Assembly (NCBI RefSeq): GCF_003697165.2
Contig: NZ_CP033092.2
Location: 2,852,001 to 2,916,000 of the forward strand
From: Escherichia coli DSM 30083 = JCM 1649 = ATCC 11775
Lineage (GTDB): Bacteria; Pseudomonadota; Gammaproteobacteria; Enterobacterales; Enterobacteriaceae
Direction: 5' to 3'
Length of the DNA stretch: 64,000 nt
Numbering within the stretch: position 1 is the stretch's first letter; the number at the start of each line of letters is the position of its first letter. A program made the translations under genes and the position numbers. A model generated the notes under the pieces. It saw nothing but the letters and a program-made list of their open reading frames with translations, did not search any database and was not told where the DNA came from. Shown piece by piece: positions 15,292 to 22,197 of this stretch.

Positions 15292-15989
15292 ACACTTGCT
15301 CCTTTCAGTCCTAACTTAGCTTTAATTTCTGCGATCTTCGCCAGCGCCTGAACACGATTTAGAGGTCTGCCGCCCATGACAGGAAGTTGTTTTACTGGTT
15401 CAGGTATCGTCTCACCACGGTTAATTCGCGCTGTCATACAGGTCAGTTCATCGGCAGCCTTGCGTCGTAATTCCGCGTCAGTCAGCGCATTGGCCCGCAT
15501 GTTCTGGTACAGGTTGGTAACCAGCCAGTAGTGCGCGTTCGATTTCCACGGATAAGACTCTGCATCCGGATACAGGCCTCGCTTCCGGCAATACTCGTAA
15601 ACCATATCAACCAGCTCGCTGACGTTTGGCAGTCCGGCGATAACGGATGCTTCTTCCCGGCACCATGCAACAAACTGCCCGGGTGATGGCAGAAATGGTC
15701 GATTCTGCCGACGGGCTACGCGCATTCCTGCGTTAACCTGTTCCATTGTGGTGATCCCGTTTTCCCGGAAAGCCAGAACCCACTGGCGGCGGATTTCGTT
15801 CAGTTCGTTCTGGTCACGGTTAGCCAGACTCGCCGGGAAAGTTGCCAGTAACTGGCTGAACACACCGTTGATGATCTGCGCTACCTGCTGTACCTGCGGC
15901 TTTTCGTCGTACTGTTCCGGCATGTTGTTGGCGATCCGACGCATCTGCTCACGGTCAAAATTAACCATCTGTGCGGCGATGTTTTTCAT
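15288..15989 (-). CDS. P: Replication protein P (DnaB loader)
   Basis: 233 residues, same length as lambda P. It brings host DnaB helicase to the O-bound origin and inhibits it until chaperones release it. The sequence follows lambda P almost throughout, for example QMRRIANNMPEQYDEKPQVQQ, NGITTMEQVNAGMRVARRQNRPF and LPVMGGRPLNR. It overlaps O by four bases and ren by four, so O-P-ren translation is coupled. Confidence 0.96.
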   Translation of the reverse strand: MKNIAAQMVNFDREQMRRIANNMPEQYDEKPQVQQVAQIINGVFSQLLATFPASLANRDQNELNEIRRQWVLAFRENGITTMEQVNAGMRVARRQNRPFLPSPGQFVAWCREEASVIAGLPNVSELVDMVYEYCRKRGLYPDAESYPWKSNAHYWLVTNLYQNMRANALTDAELRRKAADELTCMTARINRGETIPEPVKQLPVMGGRPLNRVQALAKIAEIKAKLGLKGASV

Positions 15990-16885
15990 AAATCCACCCC
16001 GTAAATCCAGTCAGTGTTTGTCAGGTCGAGTTTTGGTTTGCAGGCTGTCACACCTGCCTGTTGCTTGTTACGGTTGATTTCGAGCTGGGTCCACTTGTCG
16101 CGGAGTTTGGCCGGGCTCAGCACGTTACCGGACCAGAAGTTGTCCTGGCATGCCCAGCGGAACAGTACACACATGTCGCGATGGTTACGTCCGTCACGTT
16201 CACGCATCAGGCGGATATCGTTAGCCCACCCTGCAAAATTCGGTTTTCTGGCTGATGGCGCGATGGTCTTCACCATGTCAAACATCCATTCTGCGGCGGT
16301 CAGGTCTTCTGCTGTCCCCCACTTGCTGCCGCTCTGAATTGCAGCATCCGGTTTCACCACAGAAAGGTCGTTTTCTGGCTGGTCAGAGGATTCGCCAGAA
16401 TTCTCTGACGAATAATCTTTTCTTTTTTCTTTTGTAATAGTGTCTTTTGTGTCCCCCTGTTTTGAGGGATAGCAATCCCCCAATTTGAGGGATGTTTTAT
16501 CCCTCGTTTTAGGGGATTTTCCCTCGTTTTGAGGGATACACCATTCTGAGATGTTTTTATTTGGTCCAAACATGCCGCCTTGCTGCTTGATAATATTCAT
16601 TCTGACGAGTTCTAACTTGGCTTCATTGCACCGTTTGACGGGTAACTTTGTAATCTCGCTAAGTTGAGAATCGGTGATTCTGTCCATTGGTTTATTCCAT
16701 CCATAGGTTTTACGCAGAATGGCAAGCAGCACTTTAAACTGTCGCTTGGTCAGATCTGCGCCTGAATAAGCCTCAAGCAGCATATTTGATAGTCTGGCGT
16801 AACCATCATCGAGATCTGCCACATTACGCTCCTGTTTGGCAAAGTTACCTCTGCAGAAGTTGAGTATTTTTGCTGTATTTGTCAT
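15986..16885 (-). CDS. O: Replication initiator O
   Basis: 299 residues, the length of lambda O. The N-terminal winged-helix domain (about 1-115: DDGYARLSNMLLEAYSGADLTKRQFKVLL and following) binds iterons. The low-complexity middle (120-160) is encoded by the origin itself. The C-terminal domain (WMFDMVKTIAPSARKPNFAGWANDIRLM and following) binds P. Expressed from PR with N. The origin repeats at 16452-16537 lie inside the coding sequence, as in lambda. Confidence 0.96.
   Translation of the reverse strand: MTNTAKILNFCRGNFAKQERNVADLDDGYARLSNMLLEAYSGADLTKRQFKVLLAILRKTYGWNKPMDRITDSQLSEITKLPVKRCNEAKLELVRMNIIKQQGGMFGPNKNISEWCIPQNEGKSPKTRDKTSLKLGDCYPSKQGDTKDTITKEKRKDYSSENSGESSDQPENDLSVVKPDAAIQSGSKWGTAEDLTAAEWMFDMVKTIAPSARKPNFAGWANDIRLMRERDGRNHRDMCVLFRWACQDNFWSGNVLSPAKLRDKWTQLEINRNKQQAGVTACKPKLDLTNTDWIYGVDL
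16452..16537. other. ori: Lambda-type replication origin (four iterons plus AT-rich block)
   Basis: Four inverted iterons of ATCCCTC/GAGGGA type are spaced about 20-22 bases apart: around 16452-16470, 16474-16492, 16499-16517 and 16519-16537. Next to them on the lower-coordinate side is an A/T-rich stretch (16405-16445) like the lambda DNA-unwinding element. The whole lies within gene O. Confidence 0.9.
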
Positions 16886-16895
16886 AATGACTCCT

Positions 16896-16971
16896 GTGGA
16901 TTGATCCAGTAATGACCTCAGAATTCCATCTGGATTTGTTCAGAACGCTCGGTTGCCGCCGGGCGTTTTTT
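16896..16971 (+). ncRNA. oop: OOP antisense RNA
   Basis: About 76 nt matching lambda OOP (GATCCAGTAATGACCTC and following), ending in a terminator hairpin (ACGCTCGG, TTGCCG, CCGGGCGT) with six T. The promoter is TTGAGT (16860), a 17-base spacer and CATAAT (16883), with the start near 16896. It is antisense to the last part of cII and lowers cII mRNA by RNase III-dependent cutting in lambda. Confidence 0.85.
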
Positions 16972-17214
16972 ATTGGTGAGTCCATCAAGCGCATACTTAA
17001 AAGCCCTGCTAATCGGACTGATGTCTGATGCCATTCCGAAAGCACACAAGACCGAAGCAATAAATCTCCAGTCCGTTCTGCTTATCTTCGATTCATGACA
17101 GCCAATCATCTTTGCCAGACCGCGCTGGGTAATAGCTGACAGATTGATAAGTAAATCTGTTTCTGCGCGATCAACGTCACGCTGTGATAGTTTGCTGTAA
17201 CTTGTTCTTTCCAT
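16918..17214 (-). CDS. cII: CII transcription activator
   Basis: 98 residues, a CII of non-lambda specificity. The helix-turn-helix is QRGLAKMIGCHESKISR (near residues 31-47). The C-terminal NKKRPAATERSEQIQMEF is the same as lambda CII. It activates PRE to start cI transcription and aids int expression, favouring lysogeny, and is degraded by FtsH. CIII (22033) protects it. The 3' end is overlapped by oop RNA, and the CII-responsive promoter lies over its 5' end. Confidence 0.92.
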   Translation of the reverse strand: MERTSYSKLSQRDVDRAETDLLINLSAITQRGLAKMIGCHESKISRTDWRFIASVLCAFGMASDISPISRAFKYALDGLTNKKRPAATERSEQIQMEF

Positions 17215-17224
17215 TTCTTAAGAT
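17192..17224 (+). promoter_or_regulatory. PRE, CII-dependent promoter
   Basis: TTGC (17192), six bases, TTGT (17202) is the CII-type direct repeat flanking the -35 hexamer TGTAAC. A 17-base spacer leads to TAAGAT (17219-17224). It overlaps the 5' end of cII and points toward cI, exactly like lambda PRE. The transcript would run antisense through cro into cI. Confidence 0.75.
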
Positions 17225-17299
17225 TTCCAATAGTGAATAGTTAGTTGAAAGGTATGCGTGGAAACGCATATGGCCTTAGTTGGTCAGATATCTTGGAAC

Positions 17300-17345
17300 T
17301 CGCTTTTCAGCGACGTAGGACGAATGTCCGTTGTTACAAAGAGCG
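17300..17345 (-). promoter_or_regulatory. nutR: nutR (boxA and boxB)
   Basis: On the minus strand boxA is CGCTCTTTGTAA (17345-17334). BoxB is TCGCT-GAAA-AGCGA (17313-17300), a five-base stem with a GAAA loop. It lies just after cro, matching lambda nutR. The loop is identical to that of nutL in this prophage. Confidence 0.85.
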
Positions 17346-17355
17346 GATCCGCTTA

Positions 17356-17571
17356 TTAAGCGGCTTTGTGTTCCGGCGGGAACACGTCATCAAGACTGAC
17401 TTTTGCGCCTAACTTGTTTAGGCACGCAACAAGAGCACGGCATGTTTTAAGGTCTGGGAAGCGACGACCAGATTCCCAATGTCCGATAGCTCCCTGTGTG
17501 CATCCAACTGCCTTAGCAAGTGTTGTTTGAGAGATATTCAGTGACTCTCGATATTTTCGTAGGTTGCTCAT
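17356..17571 (-). CDS. cro: Cro repressor
   Basis: 71 residues from ATG 17571 with GGAGGG upstream. The helix-turn-helix is ISQTTLAKAVGCTQGAIGHW (residues about 13-32) and the C-terminus is short. It represses cI transcription and early promoters during lytic growth. The recognition helix TQGAIGHW is nearly the same as in the divergent CI (TQGGIGHW), as expected for shared operators. A longer upstream frame to 17742 runs through the operators and is not coding. Confidence 0.93.
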   Translation of the reverse strand: MSNLRKYRESLNISQTTLAKAVGCTQGAIGHWESGRRFPDLKTCRALVACLNKLGAKVSLDDVFPPEHKAA

Positions 17572-17602
17572 ATGCCCTCCATAGTAAACACGAATAAAAA
17601 AA

Positions 17603-17648
17603 TACAATATGTACTTTGCGAATACAAGTAAAAATACACATTGTGCAT
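17603..17648. promoter_or_regulatory. OR operator region with PR
   Basis: Two palindromes lie in the cI-cro gap: TACAATATGTA (17603-17613) and ATACACATTGTGCAT (17634-17648). A less symmetrical AATACAAGTAAAAATAC lies between them. PR for cro reads on the minus strand: TTTACT (17632-17627), 17-base spacer, TATTGT (17609-17604), overlapping the first palindrome. PRM for cI must lie here too but I could not place its hexamers with confidence. Confidence 0.75.
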
Positions 17649-17688
17649 GGATGGTTCCAGTACAGAGCGTAATAATAAGGACATGAAA

Positions 17689-18342
17689 ATGAAATGGTAT
17701 GAACTGGCTAGATCCAGAATGAAAGAGCTCGGCATAACTCAAGAGAAGTTAGCCGAAGAGCTAGGTATGACGCAGGGTGGGATTGGACACTGGTTGCGCG
17801 GATCTCGTCATCCATCTCTTAGTGATATTGGTGTGGTGTTTAAATACCTTGGTATTGATAACATATCATTCAACCACGACGGGACATTTTCACCTGTTGG
17901 CGAATACTCATCGGCCCCAGTTAAAAAACAATATGAGTACCCTGTTTTTTCTCATGTTCAGGCTGGGATGTTCTCTCCAGAACTCAGAACCTTTACCAAA
18001 GGCGATGCGGAGAGATTGGTAAGCACAACCAAAAAAGCCAGTGACTCTGCATTCTGGCTTGAGGTTGAAGGTAACTCAATGACCGCACCAACAGGTTCCA
18101 AACCCAGCTTTCCTGACGGGATGTTAATTCTGGTTGACCCTGAGCAAGCTGTTGAGCCCGGCGATTTCTGCATAGCCAGACTTGGTGGTGATGAATTTAC
18201 CTTCAAGAAACTGATCAGGGATAGCGGTCAGGTGTTTCTACAGCCACTAAACCCACAATACCCAATGATCCCATGCAATGAGAGTTGTTCCGTTGTGGGG
18301 AAAGTTATCGCCAGCCAATGGCCTGAAGAGACGTTTGGGTGA
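17689..18342 (+). CDS. cI: CI prophage repressor (LexA/Ser-Lys type)
   Basis: 217 residues from ATG 17689 (AAGGA seven bases upstream; an ATG at 17683 is too close to that site). The N-terminal HTH is ITQEKLAEELGMTQGGIGHWLRG (about 16-38). The autocleavage site is Ala92-Gly93 (SHVQAGMF). The catalytic Ser130 (EGNSMTAP) and Lys173 (TFKKL) are in the S24 peptidase-like domain. RecA-stimulated cleavage would induce the prophage. It differs from lambda CI and is nearer the phage 21/e14-type repressors. It is followed 39 bases later by a two-gene cassette probably on the same transcript. Confidence 0.94.
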   Translation: MKWYELARSRMKELGITQEKLAEELGMTQGGIGHWLRGSRHPSLSDIGVVFKYLGIDNISFNHDGTFSPVGEYSSAPVKKQYEYPVFSHVQAGMFSPELRTFTKGDAERLVSTTKKASDSAFWLEVEGNSMTAPTGSKPSFPDGMLILVDPEQAVEPGDFCIARLGGDEFTFKKLIRDSGQVFLQPLNPQYPMIPCNESCSVVGKVIASQWPEETFG

Positions 18343-18381
18343 TGAAACCACTTTTATCTACAATTTACAGGGCGGTAAACA

Positions 18382-18939
18382 TTGGCAAAAATAGATGATT
18401 ATCAGCCAAGCCAAGTAGAAGTTGATAAAGTACTTTATTGTAAAAAAATAGTTAACTTTTCTGGCGTTAAATGGAAACAGAAACCAAGTCGCTCTGATAT
18501 GTGGCTACAAGCCCATATCATCCCCTTGGATGAGGATTGTATACCTATACAAGGGCTAAAGTTTGAACTGAAATGGAAACCAGATCAGGATTCAGAACCT
18601 GATGACCCGATTTCTTACCCTAAAATAAATATTATTGCTTTCTATCATAACAAGAGGGTTTTCGCGGTAGATACCTATCACTTTGACAAACACACGAATA
18701 GTTACAAGGTCGATCATCCGAAGTACCAAGATATCATTTACGGTGCTCACTACCATGTATACTATGAAGAAGCTGGATACTATAGTGATAGAATAGCGTT
18801 TCCAATCGAAGATGACATAAACCCAGATGACCTGGTAGGGTATTGGAATTACTTCTGTAAACATCTGAACATAACTTACTCTGGGAGAATACCTTTACCG
18901 CTTGAAGATGAGTCGGGGCAAATGGGGTTTGGAATATGA
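18382..18939 (+). CDS. Unknown protein, first gene of cI-linked cassette
   Basis: 185 residues. The start is TTG 18382 with GGGCGG eight bases upstream. The next in-frame ATG is 39 codons later and would lose a conserved-looking N-terminus. Acidic and aromatic-rich with no signal peptide or membrane helix. It shows KFELKWKPDQDSEPDD, then INIIAFYHNKRVFAVDTYHFD and a HYHVYYEEAG stretch. It may belong to DUF6978 (recalled, not checked). Base composition is AT-rich compared with lambda genes nearby. It lies right after cI and overlaps the next gene by four bases. This is the rexAB position, so expression in lysogens and an exclusion or defence role are plausible but unproved. Confidence 0.7.
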   Translation: MAKIDDYQPSQVEVDKVLYCKKIVNFSGVKWKQKPSRSDMWLQAHIIPLDEDCIPIQGLKFELKWKPDQDSEPDDPISYPKINIIAFYHNKRVFAVDTYHFDKHTNSYKVDHPKYQDIIYGAHYHVYYEEAGYYSDRIAFPIEDDINPDDLVGYWNYFCKHLNITYSGRIPLPLEDESGQMGFGI

Positions 18940-19688
18940 TGTGCTCAACAGTGATCTCACAACTAGGTTTCGAATGCCATCCAATAGGCAAGACCTTGAG
19001 AATTATCAGTCCATTCACTTACTGTGATGATGGAGAGCATGTCGGTGCCTTTATCCGTGAAGTCAATGGTAGGTATTTAGTTAGTGACAGATGCGATGCC
19101 TTAATGAATATGGAGGCAAGAGGGATCTCGCTTACCAAAAAACGACTTGATGAGATACGACAATTACTGCTTAAAGAAGGCGCAGAACTCAATGCTCGAG
19201 GAGAAATCATTGCTTGGGCAACAGAAAAGGATGTCGGTGCGATTACATCGAACATAATTAGAGCTGGTATACTCGCATCAACTTTGTCGTTAGACTGGTA
19301 TCAGCCAGTTCAAGCTGAAAAGTTTGAAAGTATGGTTATTGATTATCTATATCACACAGAGCTTAGAGACGCACTTTCTCTTCGTGAAAACGTATATGGC
19401 TTGAGTGGACATCAAATTACCGTCCCTGTAACAATAAAAACCGACATACCTAAATACGTTTTTACATCAAGCGTGAAACACGGAGGAAGCTGGAATAGTG
19501 CTTACTCATTGCTTGGGAAACTAATTGATCTTAAAGCTTCAAGTGAGGAGTATAACAACAGATTTGTTGTTATAGACAGCGAAGCAATTGGTGATCAAAT
19601 GCAACAACTCTCCTTACTCTTCCATGAATCAAGCCAAGTTCTACCATTCTCCAAAAGAGAGACTTGGGTTAAGAGACTTGCAGCATAA
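18936..19688 (+). CDS. DUF1828/DUF1829-like protein, second gene of cI-linked cassette
   Basis: 250 residues starting at a double ATG (18936/18939), coupled to the preceding gene by an ATGATG overlap. The N-terminal 90 residues fit the DUF1828 pattern: SPFTYCDDGEHVGAFIREVNGRYLVSDRCDALMNMEARG (shown in pieces: SPFTYCDDGEHV, then YLVSDRCDALMNMEARG). The C-terminal half (EKFESMVIDYLYHTE; VPVTIKT; RFVVIDSEAIGDQMQQL) fits DUF1829. No signal or membrane segment. Acidic residues in a beta-rich context leave open a nuclease-like fold, but I see no full catalytic motif. It ends four bases before a strong terminator that closes the cI transcript. Confidence 0.72.
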   Translation: MMCSTVISQLGFECHPIGKTLRIISPFTYCDDGEHVGAFIREVNGRYLVSDRCDALMNMEARGISLTKKRLDEIRQLLLKEGAELNARGEIIAWATEKDVGAITSNIIRAGILASTLSLDWYQPVQAEKFESMVIDYLYHTELRDALSLRENVYGLSGHQITVPVTIKTDIPKYVFTSSVKHGGSWNSAYSLLGKLIDLKASSEEYNNRFVVIDSEAIGDQMQQLSLLFHESSQVLPFSKRETWVKRLAA

Positions 19689-19691
19689 TAC

Positions 19692-19718
19692 AACCCGGCC
19701 TCAGCGCCGGGTTTTCTT
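19692..19718 (+). terminator. Terminator closing the cI operon
   Basis: AACCCGGC (19692-19699), short loop CTCAGC, GCCGGGTT (19706-19713) then TTCTTT. It closes the cI and cassette transcript before PL. Confidence 0.88.
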
Positions 19719-19892
19719 TGCCTCACGTTCGCCCACCTAAAAACACATAACCAATTATATTTATTGAAAAATAAATAGATGCAACCCACTAAACCACGCA
19801 ATTCTGATCTCTCCTTACATCGCCGAGGCAATACATCCACGCTAAAAAACAACACTATTAAATACAAAGCGTTATAAAAAACCACGCCAACT
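19719..19892. other. Non-coding spacer between cI operon and PL
   Basis: About 170 AT-rich bases without a credible gene on either strand. With the PL/nutL leader up to the N start at 20125 it makes a 430-base gap whose only recognisable elements are the operators, PL and nutL listed separately. Confidence 0.5.
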
Positions 19893-19935
19893 TACAACAA
19901 ATTGTATTGATCTTGTAAAGTACATATCGTACTAT
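19893..19935 (+). promoter_or_regulatory. OL operators and PL promoter
   Basis: PL is TTGATC (19907-19912), 17 bases, TACTAT (19930-19935). Palindromes flank and cover it: TACAACAAATTGTA (19893-19906) just before the -35 box, and AGTACATATCGTACT (19919-19933) over spacer and -10. Both share half-site bases with the OR palindromes. CI bound here would block the N operon. Confidence 0.85.
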
Positions 19936-19980
19936 TTAACCGTCAGCAGGACGCTGGAAGCCAAATGGAACAGACTGGCA

Positions 19981-20026
19981 GGCTCTTTAAACAACGTCGA
20001 CTCTCGACTACGTGGCTGAAAAGCCA
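19981..20026 (+). promoter_or_regulatory. nutL: nutL (boxA and boxB)
   Basis: BoxA-like GGCTCTTTAA at 19981-19990, then boxB TGGCT-GAAA-AGCCA at 20013-20026, a perfect five-base stem with a GNRA-type loop. It lies between PL and N, about 45 bases from the predicted start. Confidence 0.87.
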
Positions 20027-20124
20027 GATCACCCAACCACATAAGCTGTGGGATGCAATGCCGAAGCAACCGTCTCAGGAGGAGCTTCGAGATTGCATCG
20101 CCAAAGTTTATTCGGGAGGAATCC

Positions 20125-20397
20125 ATGTCCAGAAAAACAGAATTTAAAGGCACCGCAGCTTCTCGCCGTAGAGCTCGTCGCGCAAATCTGCAAAGTCAGG
20201 AGGCGATCAGCTCCGACAAGCTACACAGGCCAACCCCTTCACGAGTGGTCTTGCAATGCAAGCTCAAACCAGCAATGAGAGCAGAAGTGATAACTCTGAC
20301 AACGTTGACCAGAAAATATGAAGGTTCAACTTGTCTTCCGAACGTAGCTCTTTACGCGGCAGGCTACCGGAAATCAAAACAACTGACGGCGAGATGA
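20125..20397 (+). CDS. N: Early antitermination protein N
   Basis: 90 residues from ATG 20125 with GGGAGGA four bases upstream. The N-terminal arginine-rich motif (TAASRRRARRANLQ, residues about 8-21) binds boxB. The C-terminus LPNVALYAAGYRKSKQLTAR resembles P22 gp24 as recalled. The middle part is unlike lambda N. With NusA, NusB, NusE and NusG at nutL and nutR it makes polymerase resistant to terminators, opening the left operon and O-P-Q. Longer in-frame extensions upstream run through the leader and are rejected. Confidence 0.88.
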   Translation: MSRKTEFKGTAASRRRARRANLQSQEAISSDKLHRPTPSRVVLQCKLKPAMRAEVITLTTLTRKYEGSTCLPNVALYAAGYRKSKQLTAR

Positions 20398-20413
20398 TAA
20401 ATTCATTTGCTAA

Positions 20414-20995
20414 TTACTTGTTTTTGCCATGCTTATCCTGAGCGATAAGTTCATCCATAAGGCTGTCTGCCTTCCCGGCAAACCTAATGTAGCACTCATG
20501 TCTATAGCTTTCAGGGATAACGAAACGGTCGGTATCAGGATATCCAACAGCAGGAGGCCTTCGAACGAGGAGTCCTTTTTTGAGCAATGAAATTGATTCA
20601 TGAGCGCCCTTTTCCGTTTGTAGCTGGTTATTAGCGGCTACAGCGAATGCCAAATACGCTCTTTCTCCAAGAGTTAACGAATCAAACAAATCTTGCACAT
20701 ATTTTTCTTCTTTAGATTTGCGCTTCTGAGCAGCGAATACCTCAATTCTTTCAGTCACAGCGTGATAAGCGGAATTAACAACGCCGTTAAGCACATAGCT
20801 AACGCAAAACAACAGGATGTAATACATCCAGTAATGAGGAAGGATTTCTGGATTATGCAGGTTTATCCATTCTTTTACGCTTACCGGCATAACAATAATC
20901 AATATGATCAGGATGATTAGCATATGAATCAACTGTTTAAGTGTCATTCCTTGCAGGAAAAAATGCATTAGTTCCTGCCACCATGAGTTGTTCAT
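20414..20995 (-). CDS. sieB: Superinfection exclusion protein SieB
   Basis: 193-residue SieB as in lambda, P22 and Rac. Two N-terminal membrane helices (about 20-38, Ile/Leu-rich, and 55-72) are followed by a cytoplasmic part with KRKSKEEKYVQDLFDSLTLGERAYLAFA and VIPESYRHECYIRF. In P22, SieB aborts growth of some superinfecting phages, and an internal-start product (Esc) gives immunity. An internal Met (MTLKQL, residue 17) is present. It reads minus between N and the rest of the left operon, so left-operon transcription runs antisense through it, a known control in P22. Confidence 0.93.
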   Translation of the reverse strand: MNNSWWQELMHFFLQGMTLKQLIHMLIILIILIIVMPVSVKEWINLHNPEILPHYWMYYILLFCVSYVLNGVVNSAYHAVTERIEVFAAQKRKSKEEKYVQDLFDSLTLGERAYLAFAVAANNQLQTEKGAHESISLLKKGLLVRRPPAVGYPDTDRFVIPESYRHECYIRFAGKADSLMDELIAQDKHGKNK

Positions 20996-21138
20996 CGGCG
21001 TTTCTCTTTTGCTCTCTGTAGGGGTGAATAGAGTTTATCCGATTTCTCGTTGTAGGGGTACACGAGAACCACCGAGCCTGATGTGGTTAAAAGACAGGCA
21101 CAATCTTTACTACCGCAATCCACTATTTAAGGTGATAT

Positions 21139-21225
21139 ATGGAAGAAGAATTTGAAGAGTTCGAAGAGCATCCTCAAGATGTGATGGAACAATACCAGGA
21201 CTATCCGTATGACTACGACTATTGA
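21139..21225 (+). CDS. Small acidic conserved phage ORF (28 aa)
   Basis: Begins MEEEFEEFEEHPQD and ends QDYPYDYDY, extremely acidic and tyrosine-rich. AAGGTG lies seven bases before the ATG. It overlaps the next gene by 17 bases. I recall such a mini-ORF in several lambdoid phages at this place. Function unknown. The ribosome site and the overlap are the evidence for translation. Confidence 0.6.
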   Translation: MEEEFEEFEEHPQDVMEQYQDYPYDYDY

Positions 21226-21409
21226 TACAAATCAATGGTGTGGACAATTCAAACGATGCAATGGATGCAAGCTGCAATCGGAATGCATGGTTAAGCCTGA
21301 AGAAATGTTTCCTGTAATGGAAGATGGGAAATATGTCGATAAATGGGCAATACGAACGACGGCAATGATTGCCAGAGAACTTGGTAAACAGAACAACAAA
21401 GCTGCCTGA
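21209..21409 (+). CDS. Conserved early-left phage protein, Cys-rich
   Basis: 66 residues with C-x5-C-x2-C-x5-C arrangement (WCGQFKRCNGCKLQSECMVKPEEMF), suggesting a small metal-binding or disulphide-linked fold, then a helix AIRTTAMIARELGKQ. It is common between sieB and cIII in lambdoid phages (recalled). Function unknown. Coupled to the preceding mini-ORF. Confidence 0.7.
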   Translation: MTTTIDTNQWCGQFKRCNGCKLQSECMVKPEEMFPVMEDGKYVDKWAIRTTAMIARELGKQNNKAA

Positions 21410-21545
21410 TAGTGGCCTTTATTTTTGGCATAAATAACAGAATAAACACTGCACTGTGTATTCATTCCAACGAGTGAATACACGGAGCAATGTCGCTCGT
21501 AACTAAACAGGAGCCGACTTGTTCTGATTATTGGAAATCTTCTTT

Positions 21546-21571
21546 GCCCTCCAGTGTGAGGGCGATTTTTT
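21546..21571 (+). terminator. Left-operon terminator
   Basis: GCCCTC (21546-21551), loop, GAGGGC (21558-21563), GA then T6. An N-sensitive terminator is expected within the PL operon. Confidence 0.8.
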
Positions 21572-21591
21572 ATCTATGAGGATATGAATAG

Positions 21592-21960
21592 ATGTCAAAC
21601 ATCAAAAAATACATCATTGATTACGACTGGAAAGCATCAATAGAAATTGAAATTGACCATGACGTAATGACAGAGGAAAAACTTCACCAGATTAATAATT
21701 TCTGGTCAGACTCTGAATACCGACTCAATAAACACGGCTCTGTATTAAATGCTGTATTAATCATGCTGGCGCAACATGCTCTGCTTATAGCAATTTCAAG
21801 CGACTTAAATGCATATGGTGTTGTGTGTGAGTTCGACTGGAATGATGGAAATGGTCAGGAAGGATGGCCTCCAATGGATGGTAGTGAAGGAATAAGAATT
21901 ACCGATATCGATACATCAGGAATATTTGATTCAGATGATATGACTATCAAGGCCGCCTGA
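21592..21960 (+). CDS. DUF2528-family phage protein
   Basis: 122 residues, acidic, with no membrane segment. The pattern DYDWKASIEIEIDHDVMTEEKLHQINNFW (in pieces: DYDWKASIEIEID and LHQINNFW), then LNAVLIMLAQHAL and a WNDGNGQEGWPPMDGSEGI stretch fits DUF2528, found in early-left regions of lambdoid phages. Function unknown. GAGG lies upstream of the ATG. Confidence 0.82.
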   Translation: MSNIKKYIIDYDWKASIEIEIDHDVMTEEKLHQINNFWSDSEYRLNKHGSVLNAVLIMLAQHALLIAISSDLNAYGVVCEFDWNDGNGQEGWPPMDGSEGIRITDIDTSGIFDSDDMTIKAA

Positions 21961-22032
21961 GCGCGGCGTTACCGCATACCAATTACGCTTCACTCGAGGC
22001 GTTTTTCGTTATGTATAAATAAGGAGCACACC

Positions 22033-22197
22033 ATGCAATATGCCATTGCAGGGTGGCCTGTTGCTGGCTGCCCTTCCGAATCTTTACTTGAACGAATCAC
22101 CCGTAAATTACGTGACGGATGGAAACGCCTTATCGACATACTTAATCAGCCAGGAGTCCCAAAAAATGGATCAAACAATTATGGCTATCCAGACTAA
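22033..22197 (+). CDS. cIII: CIII protein (FtsH inhibitor)
   Basis: 54 residues, all but identical to lambda CIII. The central amphipathic helix SLLERITRKLRDGWKRLIDIL (in pieces: SLLERITRKL, RDGWKRLIDIL) binds and blocks FtsH, protecting CII and tipping the decision to lysogeny. GGAG lies upstream. It overlaps the kil start by 32 bases. Confidence 0.97.
   Translation: MQYAIAGWPVAGCPSESLLERITRKLRDGWKRLIDILNQPGVPKNGSNNYGYPD

Noticed and set aside
19965..20147. Frames overlapping the N leader
   Set aside because: They run through nutL and the N ribosome site; N itself, starting at 20125, explains the region.
21490..21579. 29-codon frame (MSLVTKQEPTC...) before the DUF2528 gene
   Set aside because: Its GGAG lies only two bases from the ATG and it runs through a terminator hairpin; not strong enough to list as a gene.
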